Source: Guyanagaster necrorhizus
Taxonomy: Eukaryota; Basidiomycota; Agaricomycetes; Agaricales; Physalacriaceae
Assembly (NCBI RefSeq): GCF_019112545.1
Contig: NW_025064884.1
Location: forward strand, 1,500,032 to 1,564,031
Reading direction: 5' to 3'
Length of the DNA: 64,000 nucleotides
This document shows, piece after piece, positions 47,820-57,322 of this stretch; position 1 is the stretch's first letter; each line of letters starts with the position of its first letter. The position numbers and the translations under genes were made by a program. The notes under the pieces were generated by a model. The model was given only the letters and a program-made list of their open reading frames with translations, had not been told where the DNA came from and searched no databases.

Positions 47820-50800
47820 TCAGCCTCATCTTTTACTTCCTCCACTTTTGTTTCTGTGCCAAGTCCTTCCTCTTATTTCTGTAACTTGGCAATTTGGGCC
47901 TGTATGTCTTCTTGGGTCTGCTTTTTCTTTGAGCAGTCTTTGGTCATATGACCTTTCTGCTTGCAGTTAAAGCATTTGCCTTCTTTCTTTATTCAATCAA
48001 TGTCTATTGGTTTTCCAGATCTGGTATATGTAGTGTCAGTCCCAGTTTTTTGTGTTCCATATGTGGGAGCCATTGAAGGTCCTGATGATTTTCTGGCAGT
48101 TTGCCTTGACTTATTTGGGGTTGATGGAGTCAGCTTCTTGGTGTAGTCCTGCAGTGTCAATGATTCCACTTTCTGCCTTTGTCATTCTCTGTATATCTTG
48201 ACGATCTGTTCCTTCCACTCATTGTATCTGACTGGCATCAATGCCTTGATACTAATCACTAAGATCATCATAATGTAAGAGGGAGAGACTCCTCTCTTGA
48301 GGGCCTCGACCATCTATCCATTGTTTGCTATATCATTTCAGAATCTGGCGAGCTTTGCAAGACATTCTAGCTTGTTGAAATAATCTGTGGCCACTCTATC
48401 CCTCATTTTGTACTCCTTGATCTTTTGTTTGTGGACTTCTTGTACTGCCAGATCAATGAACTTGTCATTCAGCATCTGTTTAAACACTGGCCATGAGGGG
48501 TACCGGTAGTGTTTCTGAGTCATTGATCAGAAGTTTGGGGAGATCAGGATCCACCAAGTCTTTGCTTTTTCCTCAAGTTAGAAGATGGCAAATGTGACTT
48601 TGTTCATGTTGGTGCCAAGATATCCCATGTATACTTCAAAATATTGTTCACAATCAACCAAAAATTGGTCAATATCATTTGAAGCCCCTTTGAAAGGGCA
48701 GGGTTTTTAAAGCAGGTCAGATTGGCATTATAAGACAGTGGCATTCTCAGGTAAGGTCTCCATCAGGTTAGGCCATTCTGAGAATAGGGGTCAGTTCCAT
48801 TCATGTGGAGATGTGGGGAATGAGTGAAGAGAGTGGTCATTGGCAACTGGGCTCCCCTTTGAGGCAGTGTCCCTTTGGACAATTACTCCATCTTGTATGG
48901 TAAACCTGAGATAAATGGCTTCAGAGTCATCTTGTATCAGTTCTTTCCCAGTGCCACTTGATCCTGCCTGATCGGAGAGTGGCTGTCCCCCAAGAAGTCA
49001 GCTGTCTTTGTTGGTCTAGGAGTTTTGAAATCCTTTATGTTATAGTGCTGAGGGATTCAGCTGAGGTCAGATGTTAGTGAACCAAGTTGCCATACTTCAG
49101 ATTGATGGATCCAATGTTTTGGCCTGACTTCAGATAGATGGTGCTGTATACATGGCCCATTTCAGTGGGACAAGTGGGGATCACAGCATTGATTTCAGCT
49201 GGGCCTGGAATTGATATGGGGAAATCGGCTTGAGCAGATCCTCTAGATGCTACTGGCTGTATTCTTCTCAAGCATACTTGGTCACAGCATACTGTAAAAT
49301 GTCTGTTTTTTCAGTATCTTCTGCATACTTATATTTCTGTCCTAAGGGCATAGCCCTCCAGTGAGCATCTCTCCATAAGAAGAGCATTCTCTGCTCATAT
49401 AGTCCTTGGTATTTCTTTTCTTGTTCTCTCTCTATTTCTTCTCTTAATACTTCTTTGTTGACTTCTTTGCCTGCATATTCTATGAACTGTTCAGGTCTAA
49501 AAGGCCCTTCACTGTCCTTCTCATCACTCTCTTCCCCAATATCCTCTTCCTCAAGGAGGAAACTGACAGGTGAGTCATAGATGGATGAAACAGCTGGCTT
49601 GAGTGTTGCTGGTGAGCTTGTCATTGTTTCTAGTACTAGGCCCAGCTGTGTTTGGGTCAGATCCAGTGGTTGCAGGTTGGATGGGGAGATTTGAGAGCTG
49701 ACTGTATTGTGTCCTGCCATGTGCTCTTTCTTCCTCCAGTTCTTGGCTATAGAGGCTAAAGTTTCTCTGGAACCCAGGATTGAGAAACTGATGAGTGACT
49801 TGACTTCCCAGGAATCAGCAGAGGGTGTGATCAGAGACATGGGCATTGTCAGATACCCAGAGCCCATAGGCTCCAAGGACAGAGTTGGTGTTGGAGAAGA
49901 TGGTATCAGTTCTGGCAGGATATTGGAGGGAGGAAGCATGACTCCTTTCTATAGTGTGTCCTCTTCTGATGGCCTCACTCCTAGTGACAGGGCTTTCAGA
50001 TTCAGCCCATGGGTTGGACTCTAAGTCAGGTTCCCTGAAAGGGGATCCCAAAGAGTCAGTTTGAAGTCCATACCAACTGGGAGAGGCTGATCCCAATCTT
50101 TCAGCCTCTTCTCATCATCACTGCTGCCATCCTTGACAGTCATACTCAGCTTTCTCATACTCTCTCTGAGCTTCCACCTGGACATAGTTGATGAGCTCCT
50201 CTTGAGCTCACTGTATTTCTGCTTGGCAGGTCTGATTCTGCTGCTGCTGTCATACTGCAGTGTTGTAGTCAAAGGAAACTGTAAGGTCTCAGTCTGGAAA
50301 TACTCATTGTATGATTCTGTCTCATGCGATTCTTTCTCTTGCACTGGCCATCTCTGCTTCTGGCTGGCTCTCATCATGGAGGTTGTTATTGAGGTCTTCT
50401 GCTGCAGCAATAGTGAGCTTCATGTTCATGAAATCCTGATGGATGTTCCTTCCATGGGGGTTGTTGAGCTCCAGCCTGCTGATGGATGGACTTGACTCAA
50501 GAGTAGTATAGAGGGAATGGTGGAGAGAGTTGAAGGCTGTCTGAGATCTCTGAGCCATCTGAACAGCATCAAGGGAGTCCTGAGCATGGTTTCTAATCCC
50601 TGAGATGACCAGAGAGGCAGAAGAGTTGGAGGCAGAGACTGAAGTGATATTACCAGGGACCTCCTCAGACTCTTGGGTGACATTTGTTGTCCAAGGGTTC
50701 TGGAACCCTGCAAGAGCAGAGTTACAGTTTTGGCTAGGTTGTCAGGGAGGGTATCAGTGTCTTTCTTCCTCCTGAAGGCTCCCTGAAGATAGGTTGCTAG

Positions 50801-51069
50801 GCCCAGCTTCAGATATAGATTGTCCTTGCAGCTGGAAGGATTGTTCTGACAGAGACAGAGATGTCATGGAAAGGAAGGTCTGGGGTTACATTTCAGAGTA
50901 TAGTATGGACCTGCTGAAATGCTTGATAGTGCCTGACTATCTAAGCTGTTACTGATTGTCATCTGCAGCAAAGAGTAATGATGGCTAAAAGACCTAGTAG
51001 CATTCCAATGATGGAAGCTATAAGTTTGAAGAAGTTGTAATTGAGGTCTGCAGTTGTTGTGGGGGGCAT
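47813..51069 (-). pseudogene. Leader, ORF1 and gag of element B
   Basis: ATG 51069 opens a 36-codon leader (MPPTTTADLNYNFFKLIASI...) ending at TGA 50961-50959. Conserved ORF1 sequence follows (IVRHYQAFQ; VLGAYGLWVSDNAHVSD near 49830; YSQELEEERAHGRTQYSQL). The gag frame gives 223 open codons (49939-49268) with the Glu-rich stretch and LREEIEREQEKKYQGLYEQR. A zinc knuckle CFNCKQKGHMTKDC lies near 47975-47930. It ends at TGA 47815-47813. It is non-functional. Confidence 0.85.
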
Positions 51070-51125
51070 TCAGTTTCTCAGCACAATTGGGCTTGAGAAA
51101 GGGAAGGTGATAGCTTCAAGCTAAT

Positions 51126-51588
51126 TGTTAGGCTCAAGCTGCACATGATCAACTTAGCATGTGATAAACTAATGTGGCTTCATGTTTGAGCCTTCTGTTA
51201 GAGTTCACTTGATGTACTGTTCGTTGATTCCTTGTGCTTCAAGGCTTTGTGTGATTTGCTCAAGAGTAGAATGAGGATATATAAACTTTAGCTTGAAGCT
51301 AGGGATTTTACCAGCTAGAGCAAGCTCCTTAAATACTATACAAGGCTCTGCTAATAATACTACATACTTATTATGTATCTCTCTGTCTTTTGTGCTTATT
51401 GTTCTAGAGCATTGTTACTGTACATAAAAGGCTGGTTGCATTGTTGGGTAATGCTGTTGCATCAAGAGACAATGGCAGACTTGGCCAGTTGTGATGACTA
51501 AGCCTTTTTGTCCCATGATCTTAAGCACCTGTTTTGACTAAGCATAAATAGGGGTTGAAAAGAAAGAAAAAGAGAGAAAGTTGTAACA
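51126..51588 (-). repeat. 5' LTR of element B (463 bp)
   Basis: Plus-strand ends are TGTTAGGCT and TGTAACA. The predicted transcript start AGCTTCAAGCTAA (minus strand, 51300-51288) is exactly complementary to the primer site at 51112-51124, one base outside the LTR. Confidence 0.92.
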
Positions 51589-52264
51589 TGATGAGGTTGT
51601 CAAGTGACTTTTTGATTGCATAAACTTGTCTGAGTTAGAACAACTCAGCAAGATGAGGATCTGAGATGCTGGTGGTGACAATAGGTGTGAGGTGAGGTGC
51701 TTGAGCAAGAACCATTGGGGAAATAGAAGCTGTCCTTAGTGAGACAGTGTCACTAAGCCCCAGAATGCCAGCAAGAATTGTAGTGATAGAGCTTTGGAGA
51801 TTATTCATACTAGACATCTGATGAATAAATTGGAGCTTTGAATGGAGTGTTGCCCAAGCAGCTTCTTCAACTGCTTGAGATCTGGTTTCTTAATGCTGTT
51901 CAGTAGCAGCCTTGGATTTCTTGACTTGCTTTTGTTGAAACTCCTTGATCTCAGCCTGAGACAAGTCTGATGGAGTGGCCTTCCTGTGGTCTGATGCACC
52001 AATGTCCTCATTGTCACCATCTTGTATATTAGAGGAGGCAATAGTTGAGCTTTATGGGCCAGCTTGCTTAATCTGCTTCTGCAGAAGTCTGATGTAATCT
52101 CTAGCAGCCTTGGATGAAATGCCAAGCTGATGAAGTCTGTCTGCAAAGTTGAGGATATTGACAGTGTCTCTAACATATTTCTTAATAAGGTTTTCACAAT
52201 GTTTCACCAAAGCAGTGATATGTTCAACATTGGTTGATGGATTAGAGGTTATGAATGAGATCAA
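51589..52264 (-). pseudogene. Gag of element C, N-terminal part
   Basis: Starts MISFITSNPSTNVEHITALV at 52264, then KHCENLIKKYVRDTVNILNF, DRLHQLGISSKAARDYIRLL and QKQIKQAGP. After a stop it continues ASSNIQDGDNEDI, PSDLSQAEIKEFQQKQVKKS, LQFIHQMSSMNNLQSSITTI and ends VYAIKKSLDNLI at the insertion point of B. The reading continues in phase at 43431 when B and one copy of its target duplication are removed. CpG-poor. Confidence 0.75.
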
Positions 52265-53014
52265 TAGATTTGAGGGACAAATGTCAAAGACAAAAAACTC
52301 TACAACTTGTATAATAATAGTCCAGTAATACTGAATGAGAATTGGTTAAGTCTAGCAAAGCCAAGACTACTTGAATGAGCCAATTGTGAGATAAATGAAG
52401 AGATAGAGTCTCACCAGGCAAAAGGAGTTACTGACAGGTGAAGGAAGAGGCAAAGCCTCAAAGCCTGGGATTAGTGGTTAGAAAAGATTGACAGTAAAAA
52501 AGTGGAGCTCATTTCACTTAGAGATGTGGAATGAAAGTGAGAATAAAGAAGAGACATCTAGTGCCAATGTCTCTCATGAATCAGCATCAGCTGAGACTTG
52601 GCACTGAGACAGAGACAGCATTGGCAATCTCTCTTCATGGATGAGCAGAGCTCTGTATCTCTATATTAATAGAGATTGTGACAACCTCGAGAGTTATGCA
52701 GAGGCCTGTGAAAATGCTCTCTACTCTTGGAATCCATCTTTACAATAGACTTTATAAAAGTCTTTCTAAGATGCTGATACAAATATAAGTAAACAATCAA
52801 TGATTGAAGAAGTTTATTTTTTGTTGAACATCTTATTTAAGATGGTAATCAGAGGGAGATTAATTTACAGACACTTAAGATAGTATCAGCCTTGTTCTCT
52901 AAGCTCTAACAGAGAAGTAGTGGCTAAAAGAATACCATGTATAAAAAGCAAGTATTATAAGCATGATTATAATGCTCTGTAATATTAATTAATAGAGACA
53001 TACAACATACATGT
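52265..53014. other. CpG-poor, no readable gene
   Basis: Lies between the gag start of element C and the LTR of element D. It is AT-rich with many stops. It may be the 5' terminal region of C. A few lines such as around 52680 contain isolated CpG. No repeat to 38.8-39.3 kb could be confirmed by eye. Confidence 0.4.
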
Positions 53015-53483
53015 TGTTAGATCCAAGTTGCATATGACTATAAACATGTGATAAACTATCATCACTTCACACTTTGAGTGGAATGACAGAGTTCACTGAT
53101 GTGGTTATTGATCAATGCACTTTAAGGCCTTATAATCAGCTTGAGAGTGAAATAGTGTGAAGATAAACTTTAGCTTGAAGCTAGAGATTACCAGCAAGAG
53201 TGAGTCATCTTATATACTACATGGGTGAAACTAATTATATCTCTTTCTATTGTATATTGTTGAGTCCTTTGTGCCTATTGTCCTTGAGTATCACTACTGT
53301 ATACAAAAGGTTTATTGTGCATCATTGGGCAGCATTGTCACATCAAAAGACAATGACCAAATAGGCTTATTGTGCTGACTAAGCCTGTCCCACAGTCTTA
53401 GGCACCTGTACTAGATGCTCTAACTAAGCATAAATAGGGGTTAATTCATGAAAAGAGAGATAAAAAGGTGAAAAATCATAATA
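53015..53483 (-). repeat. 3' LTR of element D (469 bp)
   Basis: Starts TGTTAGATCC and ends CATAATA (a TAACA end with C to T). It shares the layout of the B LTR, with an R-start-like AGCTTCAAGCTAA on the minus strand. A pyrimidine run (53484-53506) follows, the reverse complement of the polypurine tract. Confidence 0.85.
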
Positions 53484-53516
53484 TTACCTCCTCTTTAAGA
53501 CCATTGTCCTGATAGC

Positions 53517-55249
53517 TTAATTAAGGAATAATTCATAGTCTCATATAGTGTCTGCTGCATCTATTCATTTTTCATTGATCTATTGGTTAGATTCAGAGCT
53601 GTAGCCCTTTCAGCTAACCAAGTAGTTGACTGTGATCATCATTCCACTGTCATATGCTTTGACTTTGCATAACTTGTGATTTAGTACTTGATTGATTTCA
53701 TAATGTTCCTTATTGTCAATCAAGTCAGGTGGCAGTGGTGGTGGTTGTTTCTGATTTGGGAATGTAGGTGTGATATATGGTGTTAATAGGGATTCATTGA
53801 AGACATCATAGATCTGCCAATAGTTTGGTAGGCAAAGGCAGTATGCCAAGGCCTCAACCTTAGTTAGAACTGGAAAAGAATCTGTGCATTTATTATCCAG
53901 CTTCTGTTTGGAGCATGGGAGATGAAGATTGCTGGTGTCAAGTCAGACTTTGTCATTGGTGGAATAGGAATAGGCCATGTGCCTATAAGTGTCATAGTGC
54001 TTTTTTATGGTGGTGATGGCCTTCTGGAGTGCAGCATGCATTTCATTATGGATTTTTGATATTGTTCTGGCAAAGTCAGAGAAGGCTAGTGTAGAGGTGT
54101 GAGCCTGTGTTGTTTTGGCTATATGTGAGTATCATTTATAGTTCACAAAAAATGGCATCTTGTCAATTGCTGAGTGAATCTGGTTGTTGTGTTGGAATGC
54201 TGCAAGTGCTAGCCATTCTACCCAATTGTCCTGTCAATAATTGATAAAGAGGTGGAGATACTTTTCTACCTCTTAGTTGACTCTCTCTGTTTGCCTGTTG
54301 GTCTGAGGGTGGTATGCTATTGAGGCATTCCAACAAATATTCAGGAGTTTATATAGGTTATCTAAGAATTTGAAGATGAATTAAGGTCTCCAATCTGAGA
54401 TGACCATTTGTGGCATTCCATATTTAGCATAGACCTTGTCTCATAAAATCTTGGCCCATTCTTCTGAAGTCAATTTGGTGAAACAAATGATCAGAATGAT
54501 TGCTTTAGAGAATTGATCAATTATAATGATAATAGCATCATAGCCATTGTATTTAAATAGTCCAGTGATCATGTTGACTGAGATATGGATCCAGGATGTT
54601 GATGGGATCTCATTGGGATGTAAAGATGTGGCCTTGGCTTGTATTATGGCTTTCTCTCATTGACACATCTCACACCCATTGATATAGCATTCAGTGTCTT
54701 GCTTTATTTTAAACCACCAGTATTCTCACAGAATCAACTTCTTGGTATTTGCTATTTCTGGATATCCTTGAGTAGCATGATCATAGCATGTAGTGATAAT
54801 CTCTCCACATAATACCTGATCTCATAGTATGTAGATTTGCTTGTTGTAACAGATCATTTCTTCTTCTCTTGTCATTTCTTGCTCATGATTTAGAGATGAG
54901 GCCACATGTTGGTCCCATTTACTAATGTCTCTAGTCACACTTTTGATCTGCTTATGGATCTCTTCTTCTACTGGCATTATTATGGTATAGAAATGTTCCA
55001 GCTGCAATAGTGTTACTCTCTCATTGTCATGCCTGCCTTGATTATGATTGGCCCTCTAGCTAAGGAGATCAGCCTTTTTATTTGTGATTTCAGCCTTATG
55101 GTATAGTATGTATGAGTATTGGCTGAGTTCTGTTACTCAGCATACTTGTTATTGATTAAGCTTCTGGAGCTGTCAGAAATATTAGAGGTTCTAGTAGTCA
55201 GTCCAGATTTCAAATGTCTAAATTGCTCCAATAAGATAATGCTGCCACT
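53517..55249 (-). pseudogene. Pol C-terminal part of element D (RNase H end, integrase, chromodomain)
   Basis: Readable pieces, in order from 55249: QHYLIGA, PVEEEIHKQIKSVTRDISKW, SSLNHEQEMTREEEMICY, integrase remnants, VFNESLLTPYITPTFPNQKQ and DLIDNKEHYEINQVLNHKLC (chromodomain start). It ends at TAA 53519-53517. Broken by many stops and truncated by element A in RNase H. Confidence 0.85.
55245..55249. repeat. Target-site duplication of element A, left copy (CCACT)
   Basis: CCACT at 55245-55249 is repeated at 63348-63352, immediately outside the two LTRs. A 5-bp duplication is usual for Ty3/Gypsy integrases. Confidence 0.93.
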
Positions 55250-55488
55250 TGTTACGATTCACTCCTTTTTTCTTCCTTTCCACCCCTATTCATGCTGAGT
55301 CAGAAGGCACAAGACCATGGGATGCTTAGTCAGCACAACTAAAAACCTCCCATCTAGACATTACGACGGTCGTGCTCGACGACACACAATCATCCTTTTA
55401 TGTACGATAGCGACGCTCAAAGGACAACGAGCACAATGAACCAGACAGACACAATAGGCAGTAGTATAATTAGCAGACAGCAGAACAG

Positions 55489-55496
55489 TATTTAAA
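55489..55496 (+). promoter_or_regulatory. TATA box of element A LTR
   Basis: TATTTAAA lies 34 bp before AGCTTCGAGCTAA, the predicted start of the R region. The same spacing (about 35) is seen in E. The 3' LTR holds an identical copy. Confidence 0.65.
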
Positions 55497-55522
55497 GACC
55501 ACAGCTCTCACTGGTATACCCC

Positions 55523-55535
55523 AGCTTCGAGCTAA
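55523..55535 (+). promoter_or_regulatory. Predicted transcript 5' end / self-primer of element A
   Basis: AGCTTCGAGCTAA. Its RNA can pair with the primer site at 55693-55705 over 13 positions, with one G-U pair. In E and B the equivalent pairs are perfect. In Tf1 the first 11 nt of the mRNA anneal next to the LTR, are cut, and prime minus-strand synthesis. Confidence 0.65.
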
Positions 55536-55692
55536 AGTTTATATTCATACCATTCTACTCTTGAGCCACTGCGTGGCCTTGTGACACCCCGAACCGATAA
55601 CATCATAAAGTGGACTCAGGTGATCCCTCGAAGTGCGAAGGGACATCTGTTTATCACGTGTTGTCAGATCACGTGTCGCTTGGGCTTAACAA

Positions 55693-55705
55693 TTAGCTTG
55701 AAGCT
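55693..55705 (+). other. Primer-binding site of element A (self-priming type)
   Basis: TTAGCTTGAAGCT starts one base after the LTR end. There is no TGG at this place, so a tRNA 3' end (CCA) would not match. The reverse complement, AGCTTCAAGCTAA, equals the LTR 13-mer at 55523 except one position. Confidence 0.7.
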
Positions 55706-55747
55706 TCTACCTTCCCTTTCTCAAGCCCAATTGTGCTGAGAAACCGA

Positions 55748-55858
55748 ATGCCTCCAGTAACAACCGCAGAACTAAACCACGACTTCTTCGAGTTGATAGC
55801 TTCCATCATCGGAACACTGCTCAGACTTCTAGCCATCATCACTCTCTGCCGAGGATGA
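55748..55858 (+). CDS. Leader ORF (36 codons) ending in TGA-CAATCA
   Basis: The first ATG after the predicted transcript start is 55748. It opens MPPVTTAELNHDFFELIASI, then IGTLLRLLAIITLCRG, with one hydrophobic segment, and stops at TGA 55856-55858. The homologous leaders in E (3901-3791) and B (51069-50959) have the same length and stop at the same codon. In all three the next six bases are CAATCA, fitting the CAR-YYA context of efficient readthrough known from tobacco mosaic virus. The same frame then goes on as ORF1. Either UGA is read through to make a leader-ORF1 fusion, or the leader is a separate peptide, or the TGA is a shared CpG mutation. Confidence 0.6.
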   Translation: MPPVTTAELNHDFFELIASIIGTLLRLLAIITLCRG

Positions 55859-57322
55859 CAATCAGTAGCAGCTTGGATAGTCAGGCACTACCAAGCCTTT
55901 CAGCAAATACAACAGATCCTACGAAACGTAACCCCCGACCTCCCTTTCCATGACATCCCCCCTTCAGCCAGGACGTCCTTCTTCCCGCAAGGGGGACCCA
56001 TACCAGAAGCCAGGACTGACAACTTGAATTCGGGGAGCCTTCTCGAGGAAGAAGGACCCCAACGCCCCTCTCGACGAAACAGCCGAGACCGCCACCCTGC
56101 TCTCACAGGGTTCCGGAACCCGTGGATGATGAACGTCGCTCAAGAGCCCGCCGAGGTCTCCAACTACGTCACTCCGGCCAACTCCCCCGAGCATCCCGCC
56201 TCCCCAATCCCTTCAGGGATTGGAAACCATGCTCGGGACTCCCTTGATGCCGCTCGGATGGCTGCGGAACCCCGCGAAGGTCCCAACTCCCCCCAGAACC
56301 CCCCCGAAACCCCCACTGAGCCAAATACCGGCTCCAGCCAGTCTGTCAGCAGGCTGGGGGTCGAGAACCCACGAGGAAGAACAATCCATCCTGACTACGA
56401 CAACGCGGACATCGCCATCTCGGCAGCAGGGGACCCCTATCGGCACCTCCACGTGGGAAGCGAGCCTGAGGTCGGGACCGCTAGTGAGAGGGGAAGAGCG
56501 GCGACAAGAAGAATTATACAACGAATATTCCCAGAGTGGGACCTTGCCATCTCATTCGACTATAATGAAGCAGTACAACAGCAGCAGCAGAACCAGAACC
56601 GAGAGGAGGAGATCAGGCGAACCCAGGAAGAACTCGCCAACTACGTCCGGGAAGAGGCCCAAGAGCAGTACGAAGCAGCAGAGTACGACAGACAGGGGAG
56701 AGAACGAAGAAGAATGGAGGAAGTTGAGAGGATGGGCTCAGCCTCCCCCAGAGAGTATGAGCTCCGCACTGATACCGGATCCCCTTTCAGGGAGCCCGAT
56801 TCGGACAGCGACCCATGGACGGGACCTGCCAGCATCGTTAGCTGGGACGAAGCAATCAGGCGGGGAAATGCTGGGTGGCACCGACCCGTCACACTCGAAT
56901 ATCCCACCCGTACCGACACCATCTCTTCAGACGCTGATTCAGTCCTCGGAGCCTACGGACTCCGAGTACCCGACAATGCCCACGTCTCCGACAGGGCCCT
57001 CCAGCGATTCCTGGGCAGTAGGGTCGCCCGACAGTTTCTTAATCCCGAGTTCCAGCGACTCTTCGGCATCTATAGCCAAGAATTGGAGGAGACAAGAGCA
57101 CGCGGAGGGACACGCTACAGCCGACTCCGAAGCCCCCCTATCGCCCGAACCAGTGATCGAGGGGATGATGGGCCAAGCACCCAAGTCAATGGGAGGGTCC
57201 CCGATGACCCTTCGACCAGCCATGCCGTCCATCTACGACCAGCCCGTCAGTTCCCTCCTCGGGGAAGGGGACAGCAGGGACGAGGGCAACGAGGAGGGCA
57301 GCGAGGTCAGCGAGGACAGTGA
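55859..57322 (+). CDS. ORF1 of element A (coiled-coil, RG-rich tail)
   Basis: In the leader's frame, it runs without stops from after the TGA to 57322, about 487 codons: VAAWIVRHYQAFQQIQQIL, LRNVTPDLPFHDIPPSA, then a disordered part. A likely coiled coil follows (QQQQQNQNREEEIRRTQEEL, ANYVREEAQEQYEAAEYDRQ), then LGAYGLRVPDNAHVSDRALQ and FLNPEFQRLFGIYSQELEE. The tail is RG-rich (GRGQQGRGQRGGQRGQRGQ), as in RNA-binding proteins. The first internal ATG is at 56024. It aligns with E and B over its whole length, where only TGA-type breaks appear. It overlaps the gag frame by about 1.1 kb. It is probably the N-terminal part of gag or a separate structural protein; no known domain. Confidence 0.7.
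   Translation, partial: QSVAAWIVRHYQAFQQIQQILRNVTPDLPFHDIPPSARTSFFPQGGPIPEARTDNLNSGSLLEEEGPQRPSRRNSRDRHPALTGFRNPWMMNVAQEPAEVSNYVTPANSPEHPASPIPSGIGNHARDSLDAARMAAEPREGPNSPQNPPETPTEPNTGSSQSVSRLGVENPRGRTIHPDYDNADIAISAAGDPYRHLHVGSEPEVGTASERGRAATRRIIQRIFPEWDLAISFDYNEAVQQQQQNQNREEEIRRTQEELANYVREEAQEQYEAAEYDRQGRERRRMEEVERMGSASPREYELRTDTGSPFREPDSDSDPWTGPASIVSWDEAIRRGNAGWHRPVTLEYPTRTDTISSDADSVLGAYGLRVPDNAHVSDRALQRFLGSRVARQFLNPEFQRLFGIYSQELEETRARGGTRYSRLRSPPIARTSDRGDDGPSTQVNGRVPDDPSTSHAVHLRPARQFPPRGRGQQGRGQRGGQRGQRGQ

Larger units (their letters stand above)
43437..51588 (-). mobile_element. Element B: full-length decayed chromovirus (8152 bp) inserted in element C
   Basis: Two 463-bp LTRs bound it (43437-43899 and 51126-51588). 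On the minus strand the order is 5' LTR, primer site, leader ORF, ORF1/gag, pol (protease, RT, RNase H, integrase, chromodomain), purine tract and 3' LTR. Target-site copies are TAATA (43432-43436) and TGATG (51589-51593), differing by two G to A changes. It is almost free of CpG and carries scores of stops, many TGA at former CGA, so it is dead. It aligns with A throughout. Confidence 0.95.
39360..52264 (-). mobile_element. Element C: DIRS-like tyrosine-recombinase retrotransposon, decayed and interrupted twice
   Basis: On the minus strand the order is gag (52264-51589, then 43436-42646), reverse transcriptase (42500-41771 and on past 41244), RNase H (about 41100-40333) and tyrosine recombinase (40351-39360). 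It is split by a solo LTR (41245-41770) and the whole element B (43437-51588). Removing each insert with one target-site copy restores one continuous frame. At the B site it joins DNLI to TVLQAQSLSEPIAQPFW in phase. At the solo LTR site the frame runs from VFYQDQQ into VQAVQLLIF and EYISCPFDDPKQLQSW. RT and RNase H together with a tyrosine recombinase instead of a DDE integrase define DIRS/Ngaro elements. The sequence is almost CpG-free and full of stops. Termini are not resolved. Confidence 0.85.
55250..55691 (+). repeat. 5' LTR of element A (442 bp)
   Basis: TGTTACGATTC ... GGGCTTAACA. Contains the TATA-like box (55489-55496) and the predicted transcript start (55523). Confidence 0.97.

Noticed and set aside
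43437..51588. LTR-like direct repeats read as a CRISPR array or tandem satellites
   Set aside because: There are only two copies 7 kb apart, with an internal Gypsy coding region, a primer site and a target duplication. They are LTRs.
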